Positions 1 to 6,715 of a stretch of 9,398 nt of DNA are shown here, piece by piece. Made by a program: the position numbers and the translations under genes. The DNA comes from Candidatus Dojkabacteria bacterium CG_4_10_14_0_2_um_filter_Dojkabacteria_WS6_41_15. GTDB taxonomy: Bacteria > Patescibacteriota > Dojkabacteria > GCA-002793355. Numbering within the stretch: position 1 is the first letter of the stretch; each line of letters begins with the position of its first letter. Below the pieces are notes generated by a model. It was not told the origin of the DNA, did no database searches, and saw only the letters and a program-made list of their open reading frames with translations. The DNA is taken from NCBI GenBank assembly GCA_002793355.1, contig PFQB01000019.1:1-9398 (forward strand). Reading direction: 5' to 3'.

Positions 1-102
1 GGAGAATACACATCTTCGTGGTGGATAAAGCTACTGGGGTGGTTCACGCTATTGGCTATGGGTGCAGGAAGTATAGTTTTGTTAATCAGTTACTTCTTTT
101 GA
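1..102 (+). CDS. C-terminal end of a membrane protein (partial)
   Basis: An open frame enters from the left edge and runs 33 codons to a TGA at 100-102. The visible residues start GEYTSSWWIKLLGW and continue as an almost uninterrupted hydrophobic stretch ending in SYFF. This is what a C-terminal transmembrane helix looks like, with a Trp-rich interfacial segment and one Lys before it. The frame ends 27 bases before the stop of the convergent nrdJ, which is typical spacing for two real genes meeting tail to tail. No family can be named from so few residues. The start lies outside the window. A chance open frame is possible, but the coherent helix and the placement favour a real gene. Confidence 0.55.
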   Translation, partial: GEYTSSWWIKLLGWFTLLAMGAGSIVLLISYFF

Positions 103-129
103 CAACAGCTTGCTGAAATGCCCGATTCG

Positions 130-3100
130 TCATGAGCATCCACTAGTCGATCCGCAATCTAGGCATTTATAACAAGCGCCATTGCGAATCATGACCGAGC
201 CACACTCGGAACACATGGGCGCATCTTCGTTATTCTGCTTAAGTGCCTGCTGCGCTTGATCCTTCCTGAGCATTTCTAAATCAACAACAACATTTGCCGG
301 TGGGATTTCCTCCGTTTCAAGTGTTACTTCGGCTGGAATGTTCAGCATCTCAGCTCCCTCCTCTATTGGAACGGAGCCTCGTCCAGACTTTTGCGCAATT
401 TCTTCAAGTGCCTTAGTGGAAATTTCTTTCGAACTCGCCCCGACGTGGTGCTTGTAAATTTTCATTACATCAATTGCCTTTAAATCGCCGTTCCCCATCG
501 CCCGGTCAACTAACTCGGCTGTATGATATTTCTTAGCTGTTTCGGTATCAAGGAACTTTAATGCTAACCACCGAGCCAAATAATCAACTATGGACTTTGC
601 CATCGGGATGTTTCTATTGTTCGTCATCCCAGCAGGCTCGAAACGAACATGCGAATATTTATTGATTAATACTTGCAGCGGAACACCGTATTGTAAGTTG
701 AGCGAAAGTGAAATAGCCCAGGCATCCATAATTCCACTTAAAGTGCTGCCTTCCTTATTCATTGTAAGGAAAATCTCTCCTGGTCTGCCATCTTCGAATA
801 AGCTGGCAGTTATATACCCTTCGTGCCCACCAATCTCGAACTTATGTGTAATGCTAACACGTTCAAGTGGTAATTTCTTACGTTGTGCTAAAGCGGTTGT
901 AGAAACAGCGGCAATTGCCTCTTGTTGAACTGTTTTGGCAACTTCTGGAACCTCGATTTCGATTTCATCGACTTGCGGTTCCTCACTAAAATCGAACAGC
1001 TTAGCGTACACACTATTTTCATCAGAAGAAGTCGATAGTGGCTGCGATAGTTTCGAACCATCACGATAGAGAGCGTTACATTTTAGCCCTAGTTTCCAGC
1101 TGGTTAGATATATGTCCTGAATTTCGGCAATTGTTGCATCTTCAGGCAAATTAACTGTTTTACTGATAGAACCTGAAACAAAAGGTTGCCCAGCAGCAAG
1201 CATTCGTACATGACCAACAGGCGCTATAAACCGCTTCCCTTTACTGCCGCACTTGCTGGCACAGTCAAATACCGAATAATGCTCTTCCCTAAGGTACGGA
1301 GCCCCTTCTACGGTCATAGCACCACATACATACTCGTTTGCGACATCGATCTCTTCCTGTGAAAATCCAAGTTCTTTAAGTAGGCTAAATTGTGGTACGG
1401 TCACATCTTTTTCTGGAAATAGCGAAGATACAAATTCGGTTCCCAATACGTAATGATTAAACAAGAACGAAATATTGAATGCTGCCGATAATTGTGCCTC
1501 TAGTGCATCCAGTTTTTCGTCTGTGAATCCCTTCGCTTTTAGGACCTGTCTGTTAATATGTGGGGCGCCGCTTAGCGAGGCGGAGCCAAGCACGTACTGT
1601 AATATATCGTGTACCTGATAGTCATCGTAGCCCAGAGAACGAAGAGCCGGTTCTACTGACTGGTTAACGATTTTAAAGTAGCCGCCACCAACTAATTTTT
1701 TGAATTTCACTAAGGCAAAGTCCGGCTCGAAACCGGTTGTATCACAATCCATTACTAAACCAATAGTCCCCGTTGGTGCTACTACCGTTACCTGGGCATT
1801 TCTAAAACCAAATTGTTCCCCTAAGGATAAAGCGTTATCCCAGCTTTCGCGGGCAGCAGACAGTAAATATGGTGGTGTTGTCGTTGGATCAAGCCCAAGT
1901 GGGACAGTCGAAAGTTTTTCGTACTCCGCAGGAATTGAATTGTAGGCAACACGTCGATGATTTCGTATTACACGAAGCATGTGCTCACGATTTGCCTCGT
2001 ATCGCTCGAATACCCCCAATATTTTTGCCATTTCTGCAGAAGTTGCATAAGAATCGCCCGTCATAATTGCAGTCACTGCACCGGCAACGCTTCTTGCTTC
2101 GTCACTATCGTAAGCAAGCCCCATTTTCATCAAAATAGTTCCAAGATTTGCGTACCCAAGACCGAGCGTTCGATATTGGAATGTCCGTTCAGCCATTTTG
2201 ATTGAGGGTGATTGTGACATAAGGACTGAGATTTCGAGCACAATAGTCCAAATACGAATCGCATGTTGATACAATGGCACATCGAAAATTCGAGTTTCGG
2301 AATCGTAAAACTTTTCCAAGTTGATGGAGGCCAAATTACACGCTGTCTCGTCTAAAAACATATATTCCGAGCAAGGGTTTGACGCGTTAATACGACCATC
2401 TTCGGGGCATGTATGCCAATCGTTGATAGTAGAATCAAATTGTAGCCCGGGATCTGCTGATTCCCACGCTGCTTCTGCAATCTTTTCCCAAAGCTCTTTT
2501 GCTTGAACCGTTTTTTTGATACTACCATCGATGCGACTAATTAAATTCCATTCTCTGTCAGCCTCAACTGCCTGCATAAAAGCATCGGTAACACGGACAG
2601 TATTGTTAGAATTCTGCCCATCTACGGTAATATAGGCTTCCGATCGGTAATCAGTATCAAATACGTTAAAATGGAAATCTGCAGCTTTGATACCGTTTTC
2701 TACCAACATCAGCACACGCTTAATGTAGTTTAACGGCACATATTGCAGCTTTGCCGCTGCAATTTTCTGTTTCAGTTCAGGATTCTTTGCGGGATCAATA
2801 CCTTTCGTTTCAGCAGAAGCCATAATTCCTTGCAAATGCTCGTAGGCAATCTTGCTGCCTGTAACCAAGGCAACAACCTTACGTTCTTCACGTACTTTCC
2901 AACCTATGAATTTTTCGATGTCAGGATGGTCAACATTCAAAATAACCATTTTTGCTGCTCTGCGCGTTGTTCCACCAGATTTTACCGAGCCTGCTGCCCT
3001 ATCAAATACCGACAAGAAGCTCATAAGTCCGGAAGAAGTCCCACCACCAGACAGTGAAGCTCCCTCTTCGCGTAAACTCGAAAAGTTCGTTCCGGTTCCA

Positions 3101-3831
3101 GAACCATACTTGAATATTCTTGCTTCGCGGGTAAGCAAGTCGAATATACCCTGCGGGTTGACCAAATCATCATTAACCTCTTGGATAAAACACGCATGTG
3201 GCTGAGGATGCGAATAAGCATCAATCGATTTAGTCAATTCACCTGTGCTTGGGTCTACGTAATAATGACCCTGGGCAGGACTATTAATACCATATGCCCA
3301 AAACAAACCGGTGTTAAACCATTGTGGAGAATTCGGCGCTGTCGTTTGAGTAATTATCATGTACTTAAGCTCGTCGTAAAAGGCATCAGCATCTTCCGTA
3401 GAGTTGAAATATCCATACTGTTCACCCCACCACGTCCAAGCACCAGCAAGCCTATGTGCTACTTGGCGTATTGACCATTCTCCCGTTGTATCATCTGGTA
3501 ATCGAAGTGACGATTCTAAGGCACTGAAACTGTCGTCTTTGGTACACTCGGTACGTTCCGCGATTTCTACGGGAACTCCCCTCTTTCTAAAATATTTTTG
3601 GGCTAAAATATCGGTTGCTACTTGTGACCAAAACGTTGGAACCTCGACATCATCCTTTTGAAAAATCACTTTTCCACTGACATCTACGATTTTCGATGTC
3701 CTTTTTTCGTAGACTATTTGCGATAATAAATTATTCTTAGGGTCGGTAAATATACGTTTAATTTTGAGCCCTTTTTGCCCAATATGAGTCTTAATAAACG
3801 CATCTACCGAATATCCCATAAATATAAGCAC
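130..3831 (-). CDS. nrdJ: Adenosylcobalamin-dependent (class II) ribonucleotide reductase
   Basis: Reduces ribonucleotides to deoxyribonucleotides in the cytoplasm, using a thiyl radical generated from adenosylcobalamin, so it needs no oxygen and no NrdB subunit. Its 1233 residues match the long NrdJ form. Visible landmarks are PNSPQWFNTG (166-175), the first redox Cys in HACFIQ (C214), the GSGTGTNFSSLR loop (243-254), GQNSNNTVRV (405-414), the active-site NPCSE (N485, C487, E489), the second redox-pair candidate C498, and the phosphate-binding APTGTIG (685-691). A TSCPD-type domain follows at about 990-1095. The C-terminus is a Cys-rich ribbon (C1207, C1210, C1220, C1223, C1226, C1232), probably zinc-binding or redox-active. 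The earliest start is GTG at 3831; an ATG four codons downstream (3819) is an alternative. Neither has a Shine-Dalgarno sequence. No intein or frameshift is seen. It is transcribed alone, divergent from the EamA cassette. Confidence 0.97.
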   Translation of the reverse strand: MLIFMGYSVDAFIKTHIGQKGLKIKRIFTDPKNNLLSQIVYEKRTSKIVDVSGKVIFQKDDVEVPTFWSQVATDILAQKYFRKRGVPVEIAERTECTKDDSFSALESSLRLPDDTTGEWSIRQVAHRLAGAWTWWGEQYGYFNSTEDADAFYDELKYMIITQTTAPNSPQWFNTGLFWAYGINSPAQGHYYVDPSTGELTKSIDAYSHPQPHACFIQEVNDDLVNPQGIFDLLTREARIFKYGSGTGTNFSSLREEGASLSGGGTSSGLMSFLSVFDRAAGSVKSGGTTRRAAKMVILNVDHPDIEKFIGWKVREERKVVALVTGSKIAYEHLQGIMASAETKGIDPAKNPELKQKIAAAKLQYVPLNYIKRVLMLVENGIKAADFHFNVFDTDYRSEAYITVDGQNSNNTVRVTDAFMQAVEADREWNLISRIDGSIKKTVQAKELWEKIAEAAWESADPGLQFDSTINDWHTCPEDGRINASNPCSEYMFLDETACNLASINLEKFYDSETRIFDVPLYQHAIRIWTIVLEISVLMSQSPSIKMAERTFQYRTLGLGYANLGTILMKMGLAYDSDEARSVAGAVTAIMTGDSYATSAEMAKILGVFERYEANREHMLRVIRNHRRVAYNSIPAEYEKLSTVPLGLDPTTTPPYLLSAARESWDNALSLGEQFGFRNAQVTVVAPTGTIGLVMDCDTTGFEPDFALVKFKKLVGGGYFKIVNQSVEPALRSLGYDDYQVHDILQYVLGSASLSGAPHINRQVLKAKGFTDEKLDALEAQLSAAFNISFLFNHYVLGTEFVSSLFPEKDVTVPQFSLLKELGFSQEEIDVANEYVCGAMTVEGAPYLREEHYSVFDCASKCGSKGKRFIAPVGHVRMLAAGQPFVSGSISKTVNLPEDATIAEIQDIYLTSWKLGLKCNALYRDGSKLSQPLSTSSDENSVYAKLFDFSEEPQVDEIEIEVPEVAKTVQQEAIAAVSTTALAQRKKLPLERVSITHKFEIGGHEGYITASLFEDGRPGEIFLTMNKEGSTLSGIMDAWAISLSLNLQYGVPLQVLINKYSHVRFEPAGMTNNRNIPMAKSIVDYLARWLALKFLDTETAKKYHTAELVDRAMGNGDLKAIDVMKIYKHHVGASSKEISTKALEEIAQKSGRGSVPIEEGAEMLNIPAEVTLETEEIPPANVVVDLEMLRKDQAQQALKQNNEDAPMCSECGSVMIRNGACYKCLDCGSTSGCS

Positions 3832-3866
3832 AAATTTAACTGGTGAAGAACACTTCCGTACTTGAT

Positions 3867-3895
3867 ACGATATAGGGTAAAAAGTTCCACGTCAA
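3867..3895 (-). promoter_or_regulatory. Probable sigma70-type promoter of nrdJ
   Basis: On the - strand, TTGACG (3895-3890, five of six matches to consensus) is followed after 17 bases by TATCGT (3872-3867, four of six). An overlapping TATATC two bases upstream is another -10 possibility, with a 15-base spacer. Transcription would start near 3860 and leave a leader of about 29 bases before the GTG start. GGAAG occurs in that leader but lies too far from the start codon to act as a ribosome binding site. Confidence 0.5.
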
Positions 3896-4000
3896 CGGAT
3901 AACAAATAGATGCCCATTAGATATACATTTTTTTCGTGGTGATACAAAATCAACTGCGGCATGTGCTACTTGTTGGATTGTTTCATACTTCATACGAACT

Positions 4001-4024
4001 ACCCACGACCTTACGGTCGGGGGT
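4001..4024. repeat. Imperfect GC-rich stem-loop, possible IS200/IS605-type end
   Basis: ACCCACGACC (4001-4010) pairs with GGTCGGGGGT (4015-4024) across a TTAC loop. That gives ten positions with a single A/G mismatch, which looks like an originally perfect palindrome that has decayed. It sits between two divergent genes, where no terminator is needed. Its base pattern, followed by a TTTAAG-type flank, resembles the subterminal hairpins of IS200/IS605 elements as I remember them. No TnpA or TnpB remnant is recognisable nearby, so this could be a solo end, a PATE-like repeat, or an unrelated hairpin. Confidence 0.4.
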
Positions 4025-4108
4025 TTAAGTTCAGTTCTCTAAATTTCATTCACCATATGTCAACCGTGCTACGCTAAGCAATGAAACCACTCCCGATGAA
4101 GACGAACC

Positions 4109-4137
4109 TTCATTTTCGTATGTGGAAGAGGTAAAAT
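4109..4137 (+). promoter_or_regulatory. Possible leaderless promoter of the EamA-SDR-ASCH cassette
   Basis: TAAAAT (4132-4137, five of six to the -10 consensus) lies 6 bases before the GTG at 4144, so a normal start site would coincide with the first base of the start codon. A weak -35-like TTCATT (4109-4114, three of six) is 17 bases upstream. It lies partly inside the ATGAAG/CTTCAT inverted repeat. The alternative reading is that AAGAGG (4125-4130) is a Shine-Dalgarno sequence, but it would be 13 bases from the start, which is too long. Confidence 0.35.
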
Positions 4138-4143
4138 AGGTCT

Positions 4144-5055
4144 GTGGGAAGAGACAAATCGATTGGAATTGCAGCATTAGTTGGGTCTACGTTTATCTAT
4201 TCAACTTACGGCATTATCACTAGACTGATTTCTGATACTTTCGGTGCATTTTCTCAAAATTATTATCGGGAAATCTTCAGCATTGCCTTAATGGTAGTTT
4301 TTTTTGGTATATACAGGAATCTTTGGAAGAAATACGAAAGAAAGGACCTCGTTTGGATAATCGTTTTTGCCCTAGCTGGCAGTTCCATAATGGTATTTCT
4401 TTATGTCTCATTCAACCTCCTTACACTCGCAACTACGTATTTTCTGTACTATTCCTCGATGATAATTACGGGTTACTTCCTTAGTTGGTTACTCTTCAAA
4501 GAAAGAATTGTTGGGCCAAAATTATTGTCTTTGCCACTGGTTTGCATTGGTATTGGAATACTATATAAATTTGAGGTATCTGCGAACACAATGTTTCCGG
4601 TTGCTACGGCACTTGTAGCCGGGGTTCTTACTGGAATATATAATGTTACCTCAAAGAAAATATCTGGCATCTATCACCCACTGCAACTATATCTTCCAAC
4701 CTCCGTGTTTGCATTCGTCATTGCAATTTTCGGAGCATTGCTTATCCGCGAACCTCTCCCCCATGTATCCGTAACCGATACGGGTACTCTTTGGAACACA
4801 CTGTCTGCGGCTATAGCCTTGTTGTCCAACACGCTGATCTACATCGGTTTTAGGAAATTACCTGCATCGCTAGCAAGTACATTACTTCCCTTGGAAGCTA
4901 TATTTGCTGCAATATTTGGCTTGTTTATATACCATGAAACGCTTTCGAGTGCTATATTCGTTTCTGGAGCATGCATAATAATTGCGGCAGGATTACCAGA
5001 TTTAATTTCTTATTTTTCAAAGCATGAAAACAGCAATAGTAACAGGAGCAACTAG
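4144..5055 (+). CDS. EamA/DMT-family transporter (10 TM)
   Basis: A 303-residue inner-membrane protein of the drug/metabolite transporter superfamily. Ten hydrophobic segments are visible at about 7-26, 43-58, 68-90, 94-117, 127-143, 148-170, 182-201, 217-238, 243-265 and 268-288, matching two EamA repeats of five helices each. The second half carries the typical end of an EamA repeat, a run like LASTLLPLEAIFAAIFGLF followed by the charged HE of YHETLS before the last helix. Length and topology are normal for the family. Substrates of such proteins (amino acids, nucleosides, drugs, sugars) cannot be read from sequence. The start is GTG, the first possible codon after an in-frame TAA at 4132-4134; the next Met (residue 50) would destroy the first helices. 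The gene's last 32 bases overlap the following dehydrogenase, so the two are probably cotranscribed. Confidence 0.9.
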   Translation: MGRDKSIGIAALVGSTFIYSTYGIITRLISDTFGAFSQNYYREIFSIALMVVFFGIYRNLWKKYERKDLVWIIVFALAGSSIMVFLYVSFNLLTLATTYFLYYSSMIITGYFLSWLLFKERIVGPKLLSLPLVCIGIGILYKFEVSANTMFPVATALVAGVLTGIYNVTSKKISGIYHPLQLYLPTSVFAFVIAIFGALLIREPLPHVSVTDTGTLWNTLSAAIALLSNTLIYIGFRKLPASLASTLLPLEAIFAAIFGLFIYHETLSSAIFVSGACIIIAAGLPDLISYFSKHENSNSNRSN

Positions 5056-5737
5056 CGATATTGGGCAAGCAATAATATCAGAACTTCTCACCAATAATTA
5101 TCAAGTAATCGCAATAGGTCGTGACGAAAACAAGCTAAATCTGTTACAGAACCTTTCAACTGCAATTGTCGCAAAGAAAATTGACCTTTCTGACCTTTCA
5201 GCCACGATTCAACTAGCCAATGAACTTTTGACTAATTATACTAAAATAGATACTTTCATACACTGTGCAGCAATCTGGCACACTGAGGAATCGGTGCTAG
5301 CAGGAATAGATTATTGTGACTTTTCTGAAAAACAGGTTCTTGACACCTTAAATGTTGGGCTAGTATCTCCAATGCTGCTTATTCGTGCATTAATTCCAAA
5401 ATTTGTTGTGAATAGTTCAATCATTTTTCTTACAGGCACATTTAGTAATGGTGGCAAAGGTTGGATTCCATATTTTGTTTCGAAACGTGCTACAGAGGAC
5501 CTGGTTATAGGTCTATCGGATGAGCTCAAAACAAAACATATTACTGTTAATGCCATTTCCCCTGCAGATACTAACACAGCTGCCTACAGAAAATTCTTTC
5601 CAAATGACCTTGAAGGTACAATTGATACCAAATCGATTGCTAGCGAAACTATGACATTAGTAGATGGATTGGAAACAGGAATTGTTCGCGTTCTTCGAAA
5701 GAATGTACCAACCCACGACCTATTTCATTCTAACTAA
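5024..5737 (+). CDS. Short-chain dehydrogenase/reductase (SDR), substrate unknown
   Basis: A 237-residue cytoplasmic NAD(P)-dependent oxidoreductase of the classical SDR type. The nucleotide-binding TGATSDIG (7-14) follows the first strand directly, so the ATG at 5024 is the right start even though it lies inside the upstream gene. The acidic D54 in KKIDLSD (51-57) fits the adenine-contacting position. HCAA (80-83) replaces the usual NNAG. N110 in LNVGLVSP and Y150-x3-K154 (YFVSK) supply three of the catalytic tetrad. The position normally held by Ser, about 13 residues before Tyr, falls on T137 within LTGT, so Thr may substitute. ISPADTNTAA (178-187) corresponds to the PG loop. No Shine-Dalgarno is visible, so translational coupling to the transporter is likely. 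The family is certain, the reaction is not. Confidence 0.9.
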   Translation: MKTAIVTGATSDIGQAIISELLTNNYQVIAIGRDENKLNLLQNLSTAIVAKKIDLSDLSATIQLANELLTNYTKIDTFIHCAAIWHTEESVLAGIDYCDFSEKQVLDTLNVGLVSPMLLIRALIPKFVVNSSIIFLTGTFSNGGKGWIPYFVSKRATEDLVIGLSDELKTKHITVNAISPADTNTAAYRKFFPNDLEGTIDTKSIASETMTLVDGLETGIVRVLRKNVPTHDLFHSN

Positions 5738-5739
5738 CC

Positions 5740-6168
5740 ATGCACCACCTCGCCATAATGAATCCCAAGTGGCACTTAATAGAAAAGATTCTTCGCGGAG
5801 AGAAAACCATCGAATCTCGTTGGTACAAAAACAAGATTTCCCCTTGGGATAAAATTCAAAAAGGTGACATTGTGTATTTCAAAGACGCGGGGAAACTAGT
5901 TACGGCAAAAGCAACCGTTTCTCACGTGATTCAGACAGAAATCATACAACTTTCTGACGCTACCAATCTGATAAACCAATATCAAAAGGACCTTTGCTTT
6001 ACGCAAGATTCGCTTTTTAATACATCTTGGCTAGAAGGAAAACGGTATGTAATTCTAATTTTTCTAACAAAACCAGAAACCGTAGAGCCGTTCACAATCA
6101 ATAAAACTGGCTACGGTAGTGCCTGTGCATGGATAAGCATACAAAATATAAACGCAATAAAGCACTAA
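5740..6168 (+). CDS. ASCH-domain protein
   Basis: A 142-residue protein that is essentially one ASCH domain, a PUA-related beta-barrel fold usually linked to RNA binding. Some small bacterial ASCH proteins are instead amidohydrolases acting on N4-acetylcytidine. The signature GxKxxExR is complete (G20, K22, E25, R27, in GEKTIESRW). It is followed by KGDIVYFKDAG (41-51), the strand pair that normally follows in this fold, and by a C-terminal INKTGYGSACAWI (120-132). The start at 5740 lies 2 bases after the SDR stop and gives MHHLAIM at the N-terminus. An ATG at 5758 (MNPKWHL) is an alternative. No Shine-Dalgarno is visible. It is the third gene of the EamA-SDR-ASCH cassette. Whether it binds RNA or has enzyme activity cannot be decided here. 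Confidence 0.85.
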   Translation: MHHLAIMNPKWHLIEKILRGEKTIESRWYKNKISPWDKIQKGDIVYFKDAGKLVTAKATVSHVIQTEIIQLSDATNLINQYQKDLCFTQDSLFNTSWLEGKRYVILIFLTKPETVEPFTINKTGYGSACAWISIQNINAIKH

Positions 6169-6198
6169 AGCAGAAACCGAAAGCAATCTTTCTTGATC

Positions 6199-6669
6199 TT
6201 ATTTCTTCTTATCTACGGTGACGCCTAACGGCAAATACACCGTTACCAGAACAGCAACAATTGCCCACACGCTCATGTAAATAATCATGAATATGGGAAG
6301 AACATTATCTGGTCGACCGTCAAGTCCAATTGCTGGCAGGTTTAAGGAGGACAAGACGGCAAGCACCACAGCAAATACCGCAGTAATCGTTGTTGTCTCT
6401 TTCCTGAATTCTTCTGACATTACCGTTCCAGTTACTTCTTTAAACATAAACGCAGTAACAAGAGAGGCAACAGCTGGAATAACAAATAGCACCCAGACTG
6501 ATCGAAATACTAACCACATCAAAGGTGCAAATATACAAGTCGACACAACGACTATTGCGGCAAGCATCATTTGCTTTGAACCAGCATCTGAAGATACTCT
6601 CGCTACTTTTCGTGAGCGAACAACTGCAACTTTTCGTTTTGCAGAAACTTTCTTTGAAACTTTGGGCAT
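6199..6669 (-). CDS. Four-TM integral membrane protein, function unknown
   Basis: A 156-residue protein I do not recognise. The first 32 residues are strongly basic (K3, K6, K7, K11, R12, K13, R18, R20, K21, R24, K32) with no acidic residue except D28. They are followed by four hydrophobic helices at about 35-55, 57-76, 93-111 and 122-147, and the protein ends in a DKKK tail. The basic N-terminus suggests a cytoplasmic tail by the positive-inside rule, with both termini inside. It could contact nucleic acid or the membrane surface, but nothing shows this. There is no signal peptide cleavage site or catalytic motif. The ATG at 6669 has no Shine-Dalgarno but is preceded by a perfect TATAAT. The gene lies 23 bases downstream of gpmA on the same strand and converges on the ASCH gene 30 bases away. 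Confidence 0.75.
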   Translation of the reverse strand: MPKVSKKVSAKRKVAVVRSRKVARVSSDAGSKQMMLAAIVVVSTCIFAPLMWLVFRSVWVLFVIPAVASLVTAFMFKEVTGTVMSEEFRKETTTITAVFAVVLAVLSSLNLPAIGLDGRPDNVLPIFMIIYMSVWAIVAVLVTVYLPLGVTVDKKK

Positions 6670-6685
6670 TGGGCAGATTTAATAA

Positions 6686-6715
6686 ATTATACCTACTTCG
6701 TAGGTTGATTTTCAG
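6686..6715 (-). promoter_or_regulatory. Promoter of the four-TM protein gene
   Basis: On the - strand a perfect TATAAT (6691-6686) is preceded, after 18 bases, by CTGAAA (6715-6710, four of six to TTGACA). A start site near 6680 would leave a leader of only about 10 bases before the ATG at 6669. The -35 and spacer lie in the 3' end of gpmA. This suggests that the membrane protein can be transcribed independently of gpmA. Confidence 0.5.
6691..6705. repeat. Short perfect hairpin over the gpmA stop codon
   Basis: ACCTAC (6691-6696) and GTAGGT (6700-6705) form a perfect 6-base inverted repeat with a 3-base loop. On the - strand it covers the gpmA TAG stop and is followed by an AT-rich run (ATAATTTATTAAAT), so it could be a weak terminator for gpmA. 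It also touches the first base of the TATAAT of the next gene. The stem is short and the tail is not a clean T run, so termination is unproven. Confidence 0.3.

Larger units (their letters stand above)
3832..4143. other. Divergent intergenic region between nrdJ and the EamA cassette
   Basis: This 312-base gap holds the proposed nrdJ promoter (3867-3895, -), an imperfect GC-rich stem-loop (4001-4024), a perfect 6-base inverted repeat ATGAAG/CTTCAT (4096-4101 and 4108-4113), and a promoter-like pair just before the EamA gene (4109-4137, +). The only small open frames are about 33-36 codons long, have no ribosome binding site, and overlap these signals, so I do not call them genes. No tRNA or riboswitch fold was recognised. 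In particular I do not see a convincing cobalamin riboswitch or an NrdR-box pair ahead of nrdJ. Confidence 0.6.

Noticed and set aside
130..132. Possible recoding of TGA as glycine (code 25), as in some CPR lineages
   Set aside because: nrdJ ends at TGA exactly after the family's usual GCS terminus, and no gene here has an in-frame TGA, so the standard stop meaning fits.
590..3661. Several + strand open frames of 60-117 codons opposite nrdJ
   Set aside because: They lie wholly antisense to a clear full-length gene, with Cys/Ser/His-rich composition typical of shadow frames and no recognisable motifs.
3892..3993. Minus-strand 33-codon open frame (MKYETIQQVAHAAVDF...) between nrdJ and the EamA gene
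   Set aside because: It reads like protein, but it has no ribosome binding site and its stop lies inside the -35 of the proposed nrdJ promoter. I recognise no family, and at this length it could occur by chance.
6179..6192. Possible terminator between the ASCH gene and the four-TM gene (GAAAG-CAAT-CTTTC)
   Set aside because: The stem is only five mostly A-T pairs with no clean T tract, too weak to call.
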